A model generated the notes under the pieces. The model was not told the DNA's origin. It saw nothing but the letters and a program-made list of their open reading frames with translations, and searched no databases. From Morchella semilibera (lineage: Eukaryota; Ascomycota; Pezizomycetes; Pezizales; Morchellaceae): a stretch of DNA of 64,000 bases. Shown here piece after piece: positions 60,817 through 64,000 of this stretch. Where the stretch lies: NCBI GenBank assembly GCA_009192285.1, contig CM018604.1:682001-746000 (forward strand), in the 5' to 3' direction. Every line of letters starts with the position of its first letter. The first letter of the stretch is position 1. Made by a program: the position numbers and the translations under genes.

Positions 60817-62550
60817 ATCTGTCTAGGGAGCTAACTTTTTGTCCTGTATGTAGTTTGTAGGTAAGCGAGTGTGATTTGGTCCGATCGTGGGAGGAAGGGA
60901 GAAGGAGAAAGAGAGAAGTGAGTCCCAAGTGAGGAAGGGGGAGGGGGGGGAGAGAGAGGTATATATTATACATATGAACGCAACAAAAAAACGGGTTCAC
61001 CCACGGACTTGAGCTCCCCGTTCCATCAGAGCTGCGGTTGGTGCTAGTAACTATTAGAATAGAATAGCTTGTACAGGTAGGTAGCTCCTCGCAGCTTTGA
61101 TCCCCAAGGCAGCCAATAGTAGTTAACGCCTAGCTATACAACCTTATAGCTAGCACAGTACGCACCTTCCATAGCTAACCTAGTCATTCTTCGTTCTTTA
61201 GAATTTAGCACTCAATTCACCGAACACTGGATGCAGCAGACCACAAAGCCGCCTTCTAAGCCTCATTGATGATGTCCCGGGAATGCCTTGGCGCCCAGGC
61301 GACATAGCCTCTGAGTCATGGTGTATCACTCGCTGCGGAATTTGATTTGTGGAGGGGTCGGGGGTTGATTGATTGACGATTTGAGGGTTTGATTAGCCAC
61401 TAGGGCAAGGAGGCACTTCTCGTCTGTGTAGTAGGACAGCCCCAGAATCTGTTGTCGTAGAGGGAGGACGCAGAATACTCAGAGAGCGGTGTCTGGGGTA
61501 CACTCGCCTTGCCATAGTAGACTGCGCTACGTGACTGCACCCCGCGCCCCAACATCAACACCCACATACACATGTTAAACCTTTATCAACTACCAGGGCT
61601 GGCTTAGAGGAAATACAATGTGTATGCACCCTTTAAGCATACTATGTACCCTACCTACCCCTCCTCATCCTCTGGTCGCCACCTTCCCCTACCTAATCGG
61701 GAGATATATCCCCCACAACCACCAACTACATGTATGCAGCCATCGACGGCCAGAAGCTTACATCCCAAGACCAATACCCGCCCATCTACCGATCCATTCA
61801 GCAACAAGCTAGCTATACGGTCTATCCCGTCAGGGTGTCCCCCACCCTAAAATAACGGCATGCTACATACAGCCAACAGCTATCGAGTGCTGGGATGAAT
61901 GGCAGCCATAACGGCAGTGCGGCGATCCCTCTTGACGGTATCAAACTGGCATATACTACATAGCATCCACCAAGCTGCACCACAAATGCATTCCACATCT
62001 ACCGACCGAGTGATGCCCCATGACGCTCACATAAACATACCCCCCCCCCCCAAACCTGCTGGGGGGCACAAGAACGGGGGAACCGGAGCCGCGGTTGGTT
62101 GATTGGCTGGGAGTGAGACTACTAACTACATGTAGCTATGTGGCTCATTAACCATTATGATATTGATATCTATCTGCAAACGCTTGTTGTTGTATAGTTA
62201 TCAAATGGTATTGCTGGGGACTGAGATACTACGAGTTGCAATGGCTTGGATGGTATATTATGTTCCATCTGGACCCCACAGAAGCTTCTAGTCCGGGGAG
62301 AGACATTCAGGTAGTCGTCGGTATGGTAGGGGTATTTACATACGTACAGTACGCCCCTCTATAAGTATTTTTATACTACAACTAACCAAACTACAAAGCC
62401 CATCTACCCAAAACCTCTAGATTTTGTCAGTCCCCCTCCACTCCCCGCACACTCCAAACCCTAAAACCACAAGACGGAAAAAAAGAAAGAAAAAAAAAAG
62501 AAAAAAAAACCTCTATTATTATTCATTAGCTCATTACTACCCTCTACCCC
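60817..62550. other. Intergenic region
   Basis: Contains GA-rich runs upstream of the SPRY gene (60895-60960), two TACATGTA octamers (61727, 62128), a poly-C run at 62040-62050 and an AAAG-rich tract near 62477-62511 in the probable 3' flank of DPB2. No gene was recognised. Confidence 0.6.
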
Positions 62551-64000
62551 TTAAAACCCACTCTCCTTGACCTCGCCCCTCCCCGTCGCCGGCAGGTACT
62601 CTATCCACCTAACCTTTCTCCTCTCGACCAGCCTGCCAGGGTTCATGACATTGCACCCCTCGTATGTGAGCGCAAACGGCTGCATGGCGGGATCACACAG
62701 CACCAGCGCCGTGGGCAAGGGATACAGCATGAGCGCATGCCAGTAGTCCCACAGCATCGGCCTTGTGTTGAGCGCAAAGGGGGATAGATATCCCTGGTCC
62801 AGGATCGTCTTGACGAGCTGCACATACCAACACCGCTATAATCAGCACAGCACTACCACTCACTCACTACCGGGCCAAGCACACATACCTTTCTCGCATT
62901 CTTCACATCCTCGTCCACAACCTCCCTCTTCCTCTCCCTCTCCCTCTCCCTCTCCCCCTTCCCCCTCCCCTCCTCCCCCTCCCCATCCTCCTCCTCATCC
63001 GCCTCTTCCTCATCACCACCATCCTCCTCCATCTTCTCCGCCTTCCTAAACACGATCCCGTTCCGCCTCAGCCTGCCAACCACGTCGTCTCTACAGACGA
63101 CAATCTCCTGCGTAAAGTATCCCATTCTGCACGGATTGCTCGTCCAGACGGCCTCGCCGCCCGCCGCAGCGCCCTGGAACGCCCTCCTGACCCTGCCCGT
63201 GAACATCTCCGGCACCTTACCCCTCGGCAGGGCCGTTGACGAGCCGGCCGAAAACGTGCTCGCCCACGGGTCGTTGTCGCCGGGGACGAAGACGAAAGTG
63301 CTTGTATCCGTCAGGTTCTTGAAGTCTGCCAGGAGCGATGCGAGACGGTCAAAGTATTCTGCCTGCCGTTAGTCAATGATCGGTGGGACATGTTTATGGG
63401 TGAAAGGGGGGGTACCTTTATATGCGACGCTACCGCCATTGGTACCCATCGCGACACTCGTAAAGCTGCCCAAAAGCACAATAGCGAGCGGCGGCGCCTC
63501 TTCCAGTATCTCAAATACCCTCCGCAATCCATCGAGGACACCTTTCCCGTCGAGCTCCACAGTGCCCAAAAACACCATTCTCACACCCTCTTCGCTCTCC
63601 GCCTTCCTCATGGCACGCCCTTGCTGCCCGCCGCCGCCGGCAGTGCTCGAGCCCATGTCCAGCGTGACGCCATTGCCTAGAAAATCCACATGCCCAAAGA
63701 CCTCCGCGCTCGCGTCGCGCCTCTCTGGGAGTGGCTGGCCCACCGTTATACACCGTGAACCTGCTATCCTCCTCGAATGCGCCATCCACGATACAGAAGC
63801 ACCCCGGCGTGAACCAGCTTCCGTCCTCCGGGACCGCGACGGCGATGAGAGGTCGAGGACGATCTCGCCGGACGTATCGATAAGCGTGAGGACACCACTG
63901 GGGGTTGATAGCCAGCATGCCGAAGAGGAGGAAGTTCTGCCCGGCGCGGCCGAGGAGGTTGGAGATTGGTGTGAGCTTGTGCTGCTCGCGTGTGGGCCTT
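62551..64000 (-). CDS. DPB2: DNA polymerase epsilon subunit B (Dpb2), 3' part; runs off the window
   Basis: Exons 63416-64000 (continuing beyond the window), 62889-63358 and 62551-62817 encode the C-terminal part of Dpb2, the essential second subunit of the leading-strand polymerase epsilon, also needed for CMG helicase assembly. Family blocks in order: LTPISNLLGRAGQNFLLFGM, EDGSWFTPGCFCIVDGAFEE, EVFGHVDFLGNG, ALGTNGGSVAYK-like SVAMGTNGGSVAYK, VFVPGDNDPW, GRVRRAF, SNPCRMGYFTQEIVV, ARKLVKTILDQGYLSPFAL, and ALTYEGCNVMNPGRLV near the end. This is the inactive calcineurin-like phosphoesterase domain of B-subunits. An acidic then Arg/Glu-rich insert (EEEDGEGEEGRGKGERERER) comes from a CTCCCT-type tandem repeat at about 62925-62985. 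Frame changes are seen near 63890, 63855 and 63745. Confidence 0.88.
62925..62985. repeat. CTCCCT-type tandem repeat in the DPB2 exon
   Basis: On the plus strand the run reads CTCTCCCTCTCCCTCTCCCT and so on; on the minus strand it encodes alternating Arg and Glu. It lies in an acidic insert of the phosphoesterase domain, a place where length variation should be tolerated. Confidence 0.8.

Noticed and set aside
60317-61000. Long minus-strand frame of 227 codons rich in Pro and Thr
   Set aside because: It is a shadow frame over the N-terminal half of the SPRY gene; the APPPSY and charged segments lie in another frame.

Overview
This window looks like nuclear DNA of a filamentous ascomycete (Pezizomycotina). 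Genes carry short GT-AG introns of roughly 50-120 bp. Several families are fungal in character: an AA11-type LPMO, a secreted tyrosinase, a cytochrome b5/acyl-CoA dehydrogenase fusion, an Atg26-like sterol glucosyltransferase and a fungal SPRY protein. Large intergenic tracts contain small foldback elements, homopolymers and a strongly over-represented palindrome, TACATGTA. I cannot fix the species; an early-diverging class with large intergenic regions (for example Pezizomycetes) is a guess.

Layout. 1-16.7 kb is gene-poor and full of small inverted-repeat (MITE-like) elements. It hides one nine-exon gene (7753-10107) that only appears when short exons are joined: a 625-aa protein with a Fic (fido) fold whose catalytic loop is not conserved. 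16.7-18.3 kb holds an intronless membrane protein. 19.7-26.1 kb has three minus-strand genes for secreted enzymes: a type-B carboxylesterase (8 exons, one of 20 nt), an AA11-like LPMO and a tyrosinase. 29.8-30.6 kb has an RBR-type RING protein with a shortened last zinc module. 33.4-37.4 kb has a membrane protein and the b5/ACAD fusion. 40.1-41.1 kb has a single-pass membrane protein. 43.2-47.4 kb has the sterol glucosyltransferase with a C-terminal array of ubiquitin-interacting-motif-like repeats. 53.1-53.8 kb has a disordered 231-aa protein with a very long upstream region. 59.7-60.8 kb has the SPRY protein. 62.55-64 kb has the 3' part of DPB2 (DNA polymerase epsilon subunit B), which runs off the window.

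The three right-hand conserved genes (sterol glucosyltransferase, SPRY protein, DPB2) all show single-base frame changes inside conserved motifs, while genes left of 41 kb are clean. Because DPB2 is normally essential and single-copy, indel errors in the assembly are the simplest explanation; local decay is the alternative.

The most interesting points are the hidden Fic-like protein lacking the catalytic motif, several small foldback families (one with three copies, two with one copy in the left part and one near 40 kb), and the TACATGTA octamer with about 30 copies, all outside annotated exons.
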